Shown here: piece by piece, positions 26,058-36,117 of the stretch
How the letters are laid out: every line of letters starts with the position of its first letter
Position numbering within the stretch: the first letter of the stretch is position 1
Origin: Spirochaetales bacterium
GTDB lineage: Bacteria > Spirochaetota > Spirochaetia > Sphaerochaetales > Sphaerochaetaceae
Direction of reading: 5' to 3'
Assembly (NCBI GenBank): GCA_022788185.1
Contig: JALEVV010000061.1
Location: 1 to 52,844, forward strand
Length of the DNA stretch: 52,844 nucleotides
Notes under the pieces: generated by a model
What the model was told of the DNA's origin: nothing
The model's input: only the letters and a program-made list of their open reading frames with translations
Databases searched by the model: none
Position numbers and translations under genes: made by a program

Positions 26058-27206
26058 ATGAAAAAAAGATTATTGATGTTTTTATCGGTACTGATGATCT
26101 CGGCAGCGCTTCTCTTTGCCTCACCGGCAGCGGAGAAGCTGTATGATGAGTTCTCATCAGCAGTGAATAACGGCGATGTGACACTCGCCATGAATAAGTA
26201 TTCGGAGCTTGAGAGCCGCGTGACAAAGGAACTCGGCACGGCCTCAGCCACCCTTGAAAAGGCAGTAAAGAAGAATAATGCGGAGCTGTACCGCAACACT
26301 CTTTCAGAAATCGCAGCCCTGAAGTCCTATCGCATCACGAAGGCTCAGAGCGACAGCCTGCTTGCAGCGGCAGTTGCGACCGACAATCAGGATGCCCTCT
26401 CCTGGCTTTATGAAAAGAGCCCGTACTACAGCCCGGTCCTGACCTTCAGCACAGAAGTCACTTCGGGGACAAGACGTTACAGCTCAGCCTCGTCAGTCTC
26501 TGTAAAACCCGGTGAGGAAGTAACCCTTCCCACATCATCAGGCGTAAGCGCCGCAGCCGCGGGTCAGCTGGCAGGCTGGGGAATCACGAAGGATGCGGTC
26601 ACGTACAAAGCCGGGGAAACCATTAAGATGCCCGCAACGGACCAGACCCTTTTCGCAATCTACGAAAGCGGCGTCTCCTTTAAAGATGAGGCTACCTCCA
26701 CCGATATCTTCACACCCGCAGTCTCAGGTGATGAGGTGACGGTTCCCGCGGTCTCGAAGGAAGGCGCGGCCTTCGAAGGATGGTATGACAGGGCCTCGGG
26801 ATATTACATCACACCCGAATCGGACACATTCACGCTCAGGGGCAACGGTGCTTCCTTCACCGCCCTCTGGAAGGAAGTGAAGGCAGGTGACATGACGACA
26901 GGGGCATACAGCCATGATTCGCTTCCGGTGAATACCCAGATTCCCCTCACCTTCACCGTAACAAACACGGGAACTGAGACCCTCACGGGAGTAAGGCTTT
27001 CAGTCAGCTGCGATGACGACGATGTGACGCTGATCAGCAATGGCGCCTCCCTCAGGTCCCTTCCCGCAGGAAGGAACATCACCCTGACAGGGGTGAAGCT
27101 CGTTGCCTCCCAAAATGCTTCAGGCAGGACGGTTCCCATAACACTGGCCGTAACGGATGACGAAGGACTTTCCTTCGAAACGACGTACGAAATAAAAATC
27201 AGATGA
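26058..27206 (+). CDS. Secreted envelope protein with InlB-type repeat and Ig-like C-terminal domain
   Basis: The ATG at 26058 begins a signal peptide 'MKKRLLMFLSVLMISAALLF' cleaved near FASPAAEK; a longer frame from 25962 is unlikely. The 382-residue product has a helical region (about 25-130), one Listeria-Bacteroides-type repeat ('FEGWYDRASGYYITPES', about residues 265-285), and a CARDB/NEW3-like beta domain at the end ('NTQIPLTFTVTNTGTETLTG'). Probably periplasmic or surface-exposed; function unknown. A strong terminator follows. Confidence 0.75.
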   Translation: MKKRLLMFLSVLMISAALLFASPAAEKLYDEFSSAVNNGDVTLAMNKYSELESRVTKELGTASATLEKAVKKNNAELYRNTLSEIAALKSYRITKAQSDSLLAAAVATDNQDALSWLYEKSPYYSPVLTFSTEVTSGTRRYSSASSVSVKPGEEVTLPTSSGVSAAAAGQLAGWGITKDAVTYKAGETIKMPATDQTLFAIYESGVSFKDEATSTDIFTPAVSGDEVTVPAVSKEGAAFEGWYDRASGYYITPESDTFTLRGNGASFTALWKEVKAGDMTTGAYSHDSLPVNTQIPLTFTVTNTGTETLTGVRLSVSCDDDDVTLISNGASLRSLPAGRNITLTGVKLVASQNASGRTVPITLAVTDDEGLSFETTYEIKIR

Positions 27207-27215
27207 TACTCTCCC

Positions 27216-27252
27216 GATGTCCCGGATGCGAAAATCCGGGGCATCCTTTATA
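27216..27252 (+). terminator. Terminator after the envelope-protein gene
   Basis: A 12-bp stem (27216-27227 with 27234-27245, one G-U pair) with loop GCGAAA, followed by CTTTATATT. Confidence 0.85.
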
Positions 27253-27314
27253 TTGTCAAACATCTGCATATCTGATATAAAAGTCGACAATTTAATTATT
27301 TTACGGAGCGCAAC

Positions 27315-28820
27315 ATGGCATTCTATTATGAAGATCTTTCCAGGACATTCAGTGAATTCCTTCTGGTCCCTGGATATTCCCCCGAGACCTGCATTCCTTC
27401 CGCGGTTTCACTGAAGACACCCCTTGTCAGATACAGAAAAGGTTATGAGGAGCCATCGCTCACTCTCAACACTCCTCTGGTATCGGCAATCATGCAGTCT
27501 GTATCGGGCGTGAAGATGGGTGAAGCCCTGGCACGTGAAGGCGGAATAGCATTCATCTACGGCTCCCAGTCCGTAAAGGATGAGGCTGAGATGGTGAGAA
27601 AGGTTAAGAGAAGCAAGTCAGGCTTCGTTGAATCGGATTCAAACCTCACACCTGATTCGACTCTCAATGATGTCATCGCCCTCTCCGCATCGACGGGCCA
27701 CTCCACGATAGCCGTGACCGATGACGGAAGCGGAAACGGAAAGCTCCTCGGAGTCGTTACCAGCCGTGACTACAGGGTATCACGCATGGATGGCAGCGAG
27801 AAGGTCAGCTCCTTCATGACACCCTTTGAAAAGCTCATAGTTGCGAAGGAAGGCATCACGCTGAGTGAGGCCAACGACATAATCTGGGAACACAAGCTCA
27901 ACCAGCTTCCCATCATCACGGAGGACGGACACCTTTCATCCTTCGTTTTCAGGAAGGATTATTCAGAACATAAGGCAAATCCCCATGAGAACCTCGATTC
28001 GAAGAAGAGATACATAGTGGGTGCGGGCATTAACACCAGGGACTACATGGAAAGGGTTCCAGCCCTCATCGAGGCAGGTGCCGACTGTCTCTGCATCGAC
28101 TCCTCAGAGGGATATTCCGCATGGCAGAAGAACACGCTGAAGTGGATCAGGGACACCTACGGTGACTCGGTGAAGGTCGGTGCAGGCAACGTCGTTGACG
28201 CGGAAGGCTTCCGCTTCCTTGCGGACTGCGGTGCCGACTTCGTAAAGATCGGTATCGGCGGAGGCTCGATATGCATAACAAGGGAAACCAAGGGTATCGG
28301 ACGCGGACAGGCCAGTGCCGTCATCGATGTGGCAAGGGCCAGGGACGAGTACTTTAAGGAGACGGGCATCTACGTTCCCATCTGCTCCGACGGAGGTATC
28401 GTCTATGACTACCACATGACGCTTGCCCTGGCCATGGGTGCGGACTTCCTGATGCTGGGACGCTACTTTGCCCGCTTCGATGAATCCCCGTCCAACAAGG
28501 TGAACGTCAACGGCGTATACATGAAGGAATACTGGGGAGAAGGCTCCTTCAGGGCCAGGAACTGGCAGAGATACGACATGGGAGGCAAGAAGAACCTCTC
28601 CTTTGCCGAGGGTGTCGACTCCTACGTTCCCTACGCAGGTTCCCTCCACGACAACCTGGAGGTCACGACCTCCAAGATAAGGTCGACGATGTGCAACTGC
28701 GGTGCGCTGACGCTGGAGGAATTCAGGGACAAGGCAAAGCTCACGGTCATTTCACCGACGTCCATCGTTGAGGGCGGTGCACACGACGTACTGCTCAAGG
28801 ACAGGTCGGAAGTAAAATGA
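27315..28820 (+). CDS. guaB: Inosine-5'-monophosphate dehydrogenase
   Basis: Oxidises IMP to XMP with NAD, the committed step to GMP. The 501-residue protein has the (beta/alpha)8 barrel, an inserted pair of CBS domains (about residues 100-215), and the catalytic Cys loop '[12 protein letters not shown]' near residue 315. The distal flap carries '[15 protein letters not shown]', longer and more divergent than the E. coli type, as in the larger IMPDH branch of some parasites and spirochaetes. It is monocistronic, between terminators. Confidence 0.92.
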   Translation: MAFYYEDLSRTFSEFLLVPGYSPETCIPSAVSLKTPLVRYRKGYEEPSLTLNTPLVSAIMQSVSGVKMGEALAREGGIAFIYGSQSVKDEAEMVRKVKRSKSGFVESDSNLTPDSTLNDVIALSASTGHSTIAVTDDGSGNGKLLGVVTSRDYRVSRMDGSEKVSSFMTPFEKLIVAKEGITLSEANDIIWEHKLNQLPIITEDGHLSSFVFRKDYSEHKANPHENLDSKKRYIVGAGINTRDYMERVPALIEAGADCLCIDSSEGYSAWQKNTLKWIRDTYGDSVKVGAGNVVDAEGFRFLADCGADFVKIGIGGGSICITRETKGIGRGQASAVIDVARARDEYFKETGIYVPICSDGGIVYDYHMTLALAMGADFLMLGRYFARFDESPSNKVNVNGVYMKEYWGEGSFRARNWQRYDMGGKKNLSFAEGVDSYVPYAGSLHDNLEVTTSKIRSTMCNCGALTLEEFRDKAKLTVISPTSIVEGGAHDVLLKDRSEVK

Positions 28821-28827
28821 ATTTTAC

Positions 28828-28867
28828 AGGCGGCTATGCGGTTTTTTCCGCATGACCGCCTTTTTTC
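28828..28867 (+). terminator. Terminator of guaB
   Basis: AGGCGG...CCGCC hairpin with an inner ATGCGG/CCGCAT pair and six Ts (28861-28866). Confidence 0.9.
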
Positions 28868-28922
28868 TGTTTAAGCGGAACCGTTTTTTTTGGTATTCTG
28901 AGTCAAAGGAGACTAAAACTTT

Positions 28923-30008
28923 ATGAAGATCGGTATTCTTACGGCCGGCGGCGACTGCCCGGGCCTCAACGCAGTAATCAGAGGTTTCGCTAAATACGTT
29001 TACAACCAGATTCCGGGAGCGGAAATCATCGGTGTGCAGGATGGTTACAGGGGGCTCATCACGGGTGAAGTGACGAAGCTTAAGGAATCTGACTTCTCGG
29101 GAATCCTTAACATCGGAGGCACGATCCTCGGTACCAGCAGACAGCCCTTCAAGCAGATGAAGGTTGAGGACCAGAACGGTGAGTCCAGACTCGACCAGAT
29201 GGTGAAGAACTATAAAAAGAACAAGTTCGACCTGCTTGTCACGTTAGGCGGCGCGGGAACACACAAGACCGCATCCCTGCTGGCAGATGCCGGGTGCAAC
29301 GTCATCGGACTTCCCAAGACAATCGACAACGATATCTGGGGCACCGACGTAACCTTCGGCTTCCACTCCGCACTGGATATCGACACCGAGTGTATTGACC
29401 GCATCCATACCACGGCTGCAAGCCATGGACGCACGATGCTCATCGAGATCATGGGCAACAAGGTTGGCTGGCTGACGCTCTACTCCGGTATTGCCGGTGG
29501 CGCCGACATCATCCTCATCCCCGAAATCCCCTATGACCCGGATGAAGTGTGCGAGATGGTAACCAGGCGTTACGAGAGCGGAAAGGCCTTCACGATCATA
29601 GCGATCGCTGAGGGTGCGATGAGCCGCAAGGAAGCCCAGATGAAGAAGGCTGAGCGTCTTGAGGCCCGCGGCGGAGAGGCAACAGCCACGAACATTCTGG
29701 CCCGCTACATCCAGGACAAGGCAGGGGTTGAGACAAGAACCGTCGTTCCCGGCCACATCCAGAGAGGCGGAAGTCCCTCACCCTATGACAGACTCCTCAG
29801 CACCGAGCTCGGCTCCTATGCGGGCAAGCTGGTCCAGGAAGGCAACTTCGGCAAGACCGTTGCCATCATCAACAACCAGATCACATACAACCGTCTCAGC
29901 GATATCGCCGGAAAGACGAAGTACGTCGATGAAGACAACCAGATGATCAAGATCGGTCGTTCCATCGGCATCTCCTTCGGAGACGGAAAGAAATTCAAAG
30001 GCATCTGA
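28923..30008 (+). CDS. pfkA: 6-phosphofructokinase
   Basis: Phosphorylates fructose 6-phosphate to the 1,6-bisphosphate in glycolysis. 361 residues, with 'GILTAGGDCPGLNAVIRG', LGGAGTHKTA and PKTIDNDI. The residue equivalent to E. coli Gly104 is Gly, as in ATP-dependent enzymes, but the position of Gly124 is Lys, as in the PPi-dependent and actinobacterial types. I therefore favour ATP as donor but cannot exclude PPi or polyphosphate. The AAGGAG site precedes the ATG. Its stop and the next start share a base (TGATG), so it is coupled to a Ppx-like gene and ppk. Confidence 0.9.
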   Translation: MKIGILTAGGDCPGLNAVIRGFAKYVYNQIPGAEIIGVQDGYRGLITGEVTKLKESDFSGILNIGGTILGTSRQPFKQMKVEDQNGESRLDQMVKNYKKNKFDLLVTLGGAGTHKTASLLADAGCNVIGLPKTIDNDIWGTDVTFGFHSALDIDTECIDRIHTTAASHGRTMLIEIMGNKVGWLTLYSGIAGGADIILIPEIPYDPDEVCEMVTRRYESGKAFTIIAIAEGAMSRKEAQMKKAERLEARGGEATATNILARYIQDKAGVETRTVVPGHIQRGGSPSPYDRLLSTELGSYAGKLVQEGNFGKTVAIINNQITYNRLSDIAGKTKYVDEDNQMIKIGRSIGISFGDGKKFKGI

Positions 30009-30934
30009 TGAGAAAAGTAGCAATAATAGACTTTTCATCGTCCTCAGTCTCCCTCCTCATAGCAAAGGTGGAGGGAGCCGTAATGGAAAGCCTCACACAC
30101 ACAAGAACACCCCTTTCATTTGCCAGCACCATCTACCAGGATAGGGAGCTGACGGAGATAGAGGTGCTGGAAACCGAGGACATAACCGAAAGCTTCATCG
30201 AGCTTTCCAGGAAGGAAGGAGTATCCTCCCTCTATGCGATCGCATCGGCAAATCTTTCGGGCATCAAGGGCATGGATGCGATCCTTGACAGGATCGCTGA
30301 CAAGACAGGTCTTACGATCTACCGCCTCGACATTGCGGCGGAAGCGGAAGCCCGCCTGATCGCCAATGAGCGTTACAACATCCTGCCGCGTACCGTGCTG
30401 GTTGATTTCGGCTCCGCAACGCTGAAGCTCTACAGCTTCTCCAACTACCTCTCCCAGGTACCGCTCGGACCGCTTACCATCGCACAGGATTACGTGAGCG
30501 AGGTGATCCCGTCTCCTGCCGAGGCCAAGAACATCAAGCAGAAGATAAGGGAAACCCTTGAGGAAGCTGACCTGCCGGAGTCCGGATTCTTTGAGAATGC
30601 GGTGCTGGCAGGGGTCTATGCATGGGCCATTTACCAGCTCTATGCAGAGTACTTCGAGCTTGAGCACAACCACGGAGAGATGATCATCCAGTACAAGAAG
30701 CTGAGAAAGCTTTGCAAGTACCTGATCAAATCGGAAGGCCGGTCGATGCTCATCTTAAAGAACGCACCGGAACTGATGAAGCAGGTCGTCCCGGCAACCA
30801 TTCTGGCAAAGGAACTGCTTAAACGCTTCGGCGTTACCAACATAGTGATTTCGGATCTGGGCGTAAAGGAAGGTATACTGAAAAGTATAGTCCAGGGAAA
30901 GAGAGAACAGAAGGGACTGTCACTGGAGGGGTGA
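30008..30934 (+). CDS. Ppx/GppA-like protein with degenerate active site
   Basis: A 308-residue protein of the acetate-kinase/Hsp70 fold. Family landmarks are present in weakened form: 'IDFSSSSVSLL' instead of IDxGSNSxRL, 'AEAEARLIANER' for the E(x)EAxL motif, and 'VDFGSATLKLY' for the DIGGGSTEL phosphate loop. The lost glycines in the last motif suggest reduced or altered phosphatase activity. It is co-transcribed with pfkA (1-nt overlap) and lies 10 nt before ppk, which supports a polyphosphate-related, possibly regulatory role. Confidence 0.75.
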   Translation: MRKVAIIDFSSSSVSLLIAKVEGAVMESLTHTRTPLSFASTIYQDRELTEIEVLETEDITESFIELSRKEGVSSLYAIASANLSGIKGMDAILDRIADKTGLTIYRLDIAAEAEARLIANERYNILPRTVLVDFGSATLKLYSFSNYLSQVPLGPLTIAQDYVSEVIPSPAEAKNIKQKIRETLEEADLPESGFFENAVLAGVYAWAIYQLYAEYFELEHNHGEMIIQYKKLRKLCKYLIKSEGRSMLILKNAPELMKQVVPATILAKELLKRFGVTNIVISDLGVKEGILKSIVQGKREQKGLSLEG

Positions 30935-30944
30935 TCTTAACAAA

Positions 30945-33008
30945 ATGAATGACGCTGTATCCAAATGCATAAACGGCATCTACATAAACCGCGAATATTC
31001 CTGGCTGCAGTTCGACAAACGTGTTCTCGATCAGGCGATGGACCTGACGAACCCGCTGCTTGAAAGGTGCAAATTCCTTTCAATCTTCACATCCAATCTG
31101 GATGAGTTCATCCAGGTGCGTCTCGGTTCCCTCATGAACCAGACAAAGGATGCTCCTGCAGAGGAGGAGAACAAGACAAACATGACGGCAAAGGAACAGA
31201 TTGCCGCCATAAACACGATTCTCCCGGGCCTTTACAAGGCAAGCAGTGAAACCTTCCGCTTTCTGAAGGGTGAACTCTACGACAAGGGAGTGAGCCTCCT
31301 CAAAGGAAAGGATCTTTCCGAAAAGCAGCGTCTGGCCGCTGAGGAAGCCTTCCTGTCCCAGGTGCTTCCCAGGGTAAGCCCGGTCGTTCTGGATGCAAAG
31401 CACCCGATGTTCAAGTTCGAGAACCTGAAGACCTATCTCCTTGTGCGTCTTGAGAGAAAGGGCAGGGTCCTATACGGCGTTGCAAAGCTCCACTCCACCA
31501 CTCCCCGCCTCTTCCGTCTGGCCAAGGGCAAGAAGGTCCATCTCATTACGGCAGAGGACCTGCTCCAGCTCTTTGCGGAAAAGGTCTTCCCCGGCTTCAC
31601 CATCAGGGAAACGATACTGATAAGGGTCACGAGGAACGCTGACTTCGATGCCTTCTCAAAGGATGCCGATGACGAGTTTGACTACGACTTCTCCCGCCTC
31701 ATCCAGACAAGGGTAGAGGGTCGCACGAGAGGCGATGTGATCAGGCTTGAGACGAATGCCGAGCCCAGTGACGAGCTTTCCGCCTTCATAAGACAGCACC
31801 TTGAGGTCAGGAAGAGCGCATCCTTCATCGTCCCCGATCACTTCGACTACAAATTCCTCTTCTCCATGCCGGATTACTTCGATTACGAGAGCCTTGCCGA
31901 CCTGAGATTCAGTGCCGCCCGCCCCGTAATACCATCGGCCCTTGCAAAGACCTCCGACCTCATTTCGGAAGTAAGAAGGAAGGATATCTTCCTGGCATAT
32001 CCCTACCAGAGCATGGATGTCCTCATCAGGCTCCTGAATCAGGCAGCCGATGATGAGCGCGTCACCTCGATCAAGATCACGATCTACCGCCTTGCGAAGA
32101 ACTCGAAGATAATCTCAGCACTGCTGAGAGCCCGCGAGAACGGCAAGGAAGTCGTTGCCGTAATGGAGCTCTGTGCCCGCTTTGACGAGGAGAACAACCT
32201 CGACAACGCCGAAGTGCTGCAGGATGCAGGATGTACCGTCTTCTACGGTATCGATGACTACAAAGTACACTCCAAGATCATCTCGATAACGCTGGAGGAG
32301 GATGGAAAGATAAGCTACATCACCCACATCGGCACGGGTAACTACAACGAAGGAACGGCGAAGCAGTATACGGATCTCAACATCATCACCGCCGAGGATG
32401 GAATCGGACGTGACGGTGCGGAGTTCTTCCGCAACCTGGCGGTCCTTAATCTCGATCATGAGTACTCACGCCTGCTGGTTGCACCCCATACCCTGAAGTC
32501 GGGCCTGATTAAGGAAATCGACCGCGAGATCGAAAAGGGCAAGGACGGTGTCATCAGGGCCAAGTTCAACTCCCTCACCGATCTGGACTGCATCAACAAA
32601 CTCGTTGAGGCAAGTAAAGCCGGCGTGAAGGTATCACTGGTGGTCCGGGGAATATGCTGTCTGCTGCCCGGAGTTCCCGGCGAGACAGAGAACATCTCCG
32701 TACTCAGCATCGTGGGACGCTTCCTCGAGCACTCCAGGATCTACTCCTTCGGACGGGAGGGAGAGGAAAGGGTCTACATCGCATCAGCCGACATGATGAC
32801 GAGAAACCTGGAAAAGCGAGTTGAGATCGCGGTTCCCGTCCTCGACAAAAACGTGAGAAAGAGGATTCTCTCAATCCTCACGACAATCGAGAACGATAAC
32901 GTCAAGGGTCGCCGTCTCTCCCCTGACGGCAGGTATAAGAAGATACAGTCGCTTTCAAAGATGGTGAACAGTCAGGAAGAGTGCCTGAGAAACGCCAATA
33001 CACTTTAA
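30945..33008 (+). CDS. ppk1: Polyphosphate kinase
   Basis: Reversibly makes polyphosphate from ATP. 687 residues, the usual PPK1 length. The N-terminal domain has 'NREYSWLQFDKRVLDQA', and the phospholipase-D-like catalytic half carries the phospho-accepting His in 'DDYKVHSKIISIT' (about residue 440) and 'THIGTGNYNEGTAKQYTDL'. A GGAGGGG site precedes the ATG. It is the last gene of the pfkA-ppx-ppk operon and is followed by a terminator. Confidence 0.95.
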   Translation: MNDAVSKCINGIYINREYSWLQFDKRVLDQAMDLTNPLLERCKFLSIFTSNLDEFIQVRLGSLMNQTKDAPAEEENKTNMTAKEQIAAINTILPGLYKASSETFRFLKGELYDKGVSLLKGKDLSEKQRLAAEEAFLSQVLPRVSPVVLDAKHPMFKFENLKTYLLVRLERKGRVLYGVAKLHSTTPRLFRLAKGKKVHLITAEDLLQLFAEKVFPGFTIRETILIRVTRNADFDAFSKDADDEFDYDFSRLIQTRVEGRTRGDVIRLETNAEPSDELSAFIRQHLEVRKSASFIVPDHFDYKFLFSMPDYFDYESLADLRFSAARPVIPSALAKTSDLISEVRRKDIFLAYPYQSMDVLIRLLNQAADDERVTSIKITIYRLAKNSKIISALLRARENGKEVVAVMELCARFDEENNLDNAEVLQDAGCTVFYGIDDYKVHSKIISITLEEDGKISYITHIGTGNYNEGTAKQYTDLNIITAEDGIGRDGAEFFRNLAVLNLDHEYSRLLVAPHTLKSGLIKEIDREIEKGKDGVIRAKFNSLTDLDCINKLVEASKAGVKVSLVVRGICCLLPGVPGETENISVLSIVGRFLEHSRIYSFGREGEERVYIASADMMTRNLEKRVEIAVPVLDKNVRKRILSILTTIENDNVKGRRLSPDGRYKKIQSLSKMVNSQEECLRNANTL

Positions 33009-33017
33009 TAGGATAAG

Positions 33018-33045
33018 CACCTGAGCATCCCCGCTCAGGTGTTTT
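33018..33045 (+). terminator. Terminator of the pfkA-ppx-ppk operon
   Basis: CACCTGAGC (33018-33026) pairs with GCTCAGGTG (33033-33041), then TTTT. Confidence 0.85.
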
Positions 33046-33078
33046 ACGTTTACCCTCCAATCTGTTATCATCCTAGAC

Positions 33079-35109
33079 ATGATAGAACTGGCACTTCCCG
33101 CAGGCAGTCTGGAAACTGCACTGACCGCCTTCAGCCACGGAGCTGATGCGGTATATTTCGGTCTTAAGGATTTCTCGGCACGCAAGGGTGCCGTGAACTT
33201 CTCCCTTGAGGACCTCTCAAAGATAAGAAGATATTCCCTTGAGAACGGCAAGAAGACATACATAACGATAAACACGTTAATCGATGACGCATCGGTTTCC
33301 AGAGTAACCGATCTTCTCGATGAAATTGCCTTCTATGGAACCGACGGGATAATCATTCAGGATCTGGGAATTGCCGACATTATAAGAAAACACTACCCCA
33401 CACTTCCCCTGCATGGTTCCACACAGCTGGCAGTCCATACCTCAGACGGAGTCAAGGCCCTTCAGGACCTGGGCTTTGAGCGGGTCGTGCTCTCAAGGGA
33501 GCTGAATCTTAAGGAAATTGAGAAGATAAGAAGGGAGTGTCCCGATGTGGAGCTCAAGGTCTTCATCCACGGAGCACTGTGCTATGGATTCTCAGGACTA
33601 TGCTCAGCCTCCGCGATAAAGTGTTCCCGCTCCGCCAACGGAGGGGAATGTGCCCAGATATGCCGCTCCTGGTTTACCGATGAGAGAACCGGTGAAAAGG
33701 GATACTTCTTCAGCATGGAAGACATGATGGCAGGGGAAAAGCTGAAGGTCCTCAACGAAATGGGAATAGACAGCGCCAAGGTGGAAGGACGTCTCAAGGC
33801 GCCAGAGTACGTTGCCGCCGTCACCGAGTACTACCGTTCAATACTCGATAAAGGCAGGGCAACCCTGGAAGAGGAAGATGCAGTGAGGACAACCTTCCTC
33901 AGAAAGAGCAGTGACGGCTACTTCTCCTATAAGGCGGACCGTCCGTACCTCCTTTCCGGAGGCTATCCCGGCCATATGGGACTTTATGTGGGAACAATAG
34001 AAGAGGAGTACGGCAGGGACAGAATCATAAGAACTGAAGTCCCCGTCGAAGACCATGACGGTCTTCAGTACTTCATCGAAAACCCATCAGGTCTTCCGGA
34101 AGCAGTAAAGTTCCCAGCCACAGTGAAGGCAAGAACAAAAAACACATTAAGACTCAGGATAGTCTCACCGGAACGCCTTAAGGGAAAGGAAATATGGAAG
34201 ATCTCCGACTCCACCAGAAGGGAGAAAACACAGAGTGCGAACATTCCGCTTTACAGAAAACCGGTGGACATAACAGTGACACTGACTGACAGTGAAATAA
34301 CGGCTGAAGCACTTGGAAAAAAGGTATCAAAGGAACTGAAAACGGAGGAATCAAAAACTCCGAAGGATATCAATGAACTTCTGAAGAAGACATTCTCGGA
34401 ATCAGGAACTTCGAAGTACACGCTGAAAAACCTGAATTACAGAAACTGTTCATCCCTGAAATCCCCGTTCCTTCCCCCATCATTCCTCAAGGACTTAAGA
34501 AGAAGTTTCTATCAGGAGCTGGACACGGTAAAACCCGGTAGGACCGAAATTGCACAGCCCGCTCAAAGCAGCGAAGGATTCATTCTTCCGGACCGGGAAC
34601 TTCTCTCAGGTGACCTGCCCTGGTCCCTGGAGCCGAAGAGAATCGGTGAAAGGACTTACATCACCCTGCCTCCAGTGACCTTCAATGAGGAGCAGACCTA
34701 CAGGGATGCACTGGAAAGCGTGAAGGGCAGAACCAATGTCACTATAGGTCTCAACAACATCGCTCAGATAAGGTTTGCCAAGGCACATCCCGAGTACGAT
34801 TACTTTGCCGACATCTGGTTCTACGTCCCCAACAGATTCACGGCGGCATTACTGAAGAGGGAGATCCCGAACCTGATCGGAGGATACCTCTGGTTTGAAC
34901 GGAAGGAGTACTCAGCCTGGCCGTGGAAGCCCACCGTCACGGACTATGAACCTCCCTTCTTCATCTCAAGAACGTGCTATAGGCACGATGCCCTGGGCCT
35001 TCCATGTAAAGGCTGTTCAAAGCATGAGGACTACACCCTCTCCCAGGCTCCCGACACATTTACGGTGAAGGTACGCTCCTGCCTGACCGTGATGGAAAGA
35101 AACAGATAA
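33079..35109 (+). CDS. Peptidase U32 family protein (RlhA/TrhP-like RNA hydroxylation)
   Basis: A 676-residue protein with the U32 TIM-barrel start 'ALPAGSLETALTAFSHGADAVYFG' and the signature region 'FIHGALCYGFSGLCSASAIK' followed by 'GGECAQICR' (about residues 155-200). Those cysteines, with others near the C terminus ('CYRHDALGLPCKGCSKH'), are typical of the RlhA/TrhP branch that hydroxylates 23S rRNA or tRNA uridines with prephenate; older annotation as collagenase is doubtful. It starts at 33079 only 34 nt after the previous terminator. Confidence 0.85.
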   Translation: MIELALPAGSLETALTAFSHGADAVYFGLKDFSARKGAVNFSLEDLSKIRRYSLENGKKTYITINTLIDDASVSRVTDLLDEIAFYGTDGIIIQDLGIADIIRKHYPTLPLHGSTQLAVHTSDGVKALQDLGFERVVLSRELNLKEIEKIRRECPDVELKVFIHGALCYGFSGLCSASAIKCSRSANGGECAQICRSWFTDERTGEKGYFFSMEDMMAGEKLKVLNEMGIDSAKVEGRLKAPEYVAAVTEYYRSILDKGRATLEEEDAVRTTFLRKSSDGYFSYKADRPYLLSGGYPGHMGLYVGTIEEEYGRDRIIRTEVPVEDHDGLQYFIENPSGLPEAVKFPATVKARTKNTLRLRIVSPERLKGKEIWKISDSTRREKTQSANIPLYRKPVDITVTLTDSEITAEALGKKVSKELKTEESKTPKDINELLKKTFSESGTSKYTLKNLNYRNCSSLKSPFLPPSFLKDLRRSFYQELDTVKPGRTEIAQPAQSSEGFILPDRELLSGDLPWSLEPKRIGERTYITLPPVTFNEEQTYRDALESVKGRTNVTIGLNNIAQIRFAKAHPEYDYFADIWFYVPNRFTAALLKREIPNLIGGYLWFERKEYSAWPWKPTVTDYEPPFFISRTCYRHDALGLPCKGCSKHEDYTLSQAPDTFTVKVRSCLTVMERNR

Positions 35110-35113
35110 ATAA

Positions 35114-35140
35114 GGGGAACCATCCGGTTCCCCTCTCTCT
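35114..35140. terminator. Terminator between convergent U32 and oxidoreductase genes
   Basis: GGGGAACC-ATCC-GGTTCCCC (35114-35133) followed by a pyrimidine run TCTCTCTC. Confidence 0.75.
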
Positions 35141-36117
35141 CACTCATTACCGAGCTTAACGCCCCAGGCCTTTCTGAAGCCATCCATCAGCCTCATCACC
35201 CTTGCCGATTCCCTGTGCGGCATTGAGGGCGGTTCAATTAAACCTGCCTCTATGGATTTCTTAGCTTCGATAAGCTCATATTCATACCCATTGTACTGGG
35301 GTACTATGGCGATTTCCTCAACGACCTCCATTGTCCTGCCTGGACCATATATCGTGAGACCTGAAGGATTATTCACATTCTCAACCAGGATAGTACCCTC
35401 CGTTCCGTAGATGAAACCCCTCCTGTCAGATATGGTTGTGGCATCGGAGAAGAGAACGGCCTGAGAACCATCCTCAAAATTGAGACACATGGAGTTTTTC
35501 AGATCGACACCCGATTCACCCTTTGTGCAAAGGCCAGCCATTGAAGTAATGGACAGTCCTTCCCTTGCCATGAGGGCAAAGTTAAGGGGATAGACGCCGA
35601 TATCAAGAAGCGCGCCTCCGCCAAGGGCAGGATCAATGATCCTTTCCTTGTCACTGATCTTATATCCGAGGTTTGCAGTGACCGAAGTAACCTTTCCGAT
35701 GCGGCCCGATGCGATGATGTCGTTTATCATCTTCCTGACTGGCATGTACCGGGTCCAGATCGCCTCACCCACATACACACCCTTCTCTTTTGCCTTCTCA
35801 AAGACCTCTGCGGCCTCCGCTTCATTGACTGTGAATGCCTTCTCGCAGAGAATCGGCTTATTATGCTCAATGCAGAGGAGCATATGCTCCTTATGGAGGG
35901 AGTGGGGAGTAGCCACATAGACAAGTTCCACCGCGTCATCACTTACGAGTTCCGGGTAAGAGCCATATGCAACAGATGCACCGAACTTTTCCTTAAACGC
36001 TTCAGCCCGCTCCGCATCCCTTGCCGCAACGGCATAGAGCTCGAATCCTTCCGTATGATTGATCGTATCAGCCATGGTGGCTGCGATGCGTCCGCATCCA
36101 ATGATACCTACCTTCAT
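35140..36117 (-). CDS. Gfo/Idh/MocA-family oxidoreductase
   Basis: A 325-residue NAD(P)-dependent sugar or inositol dehydrogenase-like enzyme. Rossmann motif 'GIIGCGRIAATMADTI' at the N terminus, the conserved 'EKAF' lysine motif near residue 93, and the substrate-binding 'DIGVYPL' (about residue 173). Closest in layout to glucose-fructose oxidoreductase-like/trans-dihydrodiol dehydrogenase members; the substrate is unknown. Its start overlaps the stop of the upstream membrane-protein gene by 4 nt. Confidence 0.88.
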   Translation of the reverse strand: MKVGIIGCGRIAATMADTINHTEGFELYAVAARDAERAEAFKEKFGASVAYGSYPELVSDDAVELVYVATPHSLHKEHMLLCIEHNKPILCEKAFTVNEAEAAEVFEKAKEKGVYVGEAIWTRYMPVRKMINDIIASGRIGKVTSVTANLGYKISDKERIIDPALGGGALLDIGVYPLNFALMAREGLSITSMAGLCTKGESGVDLKNSMCLNFEDGSQAVLFSDATTISDRRGFIYGTEGTILVENVNNPSGLTIYGPGRTMEVVEEIAIVPQYNGYEYELIEAKKSIEAGLIEPPSMPHRESARVMRLMDGFRKAWGVKLGNE

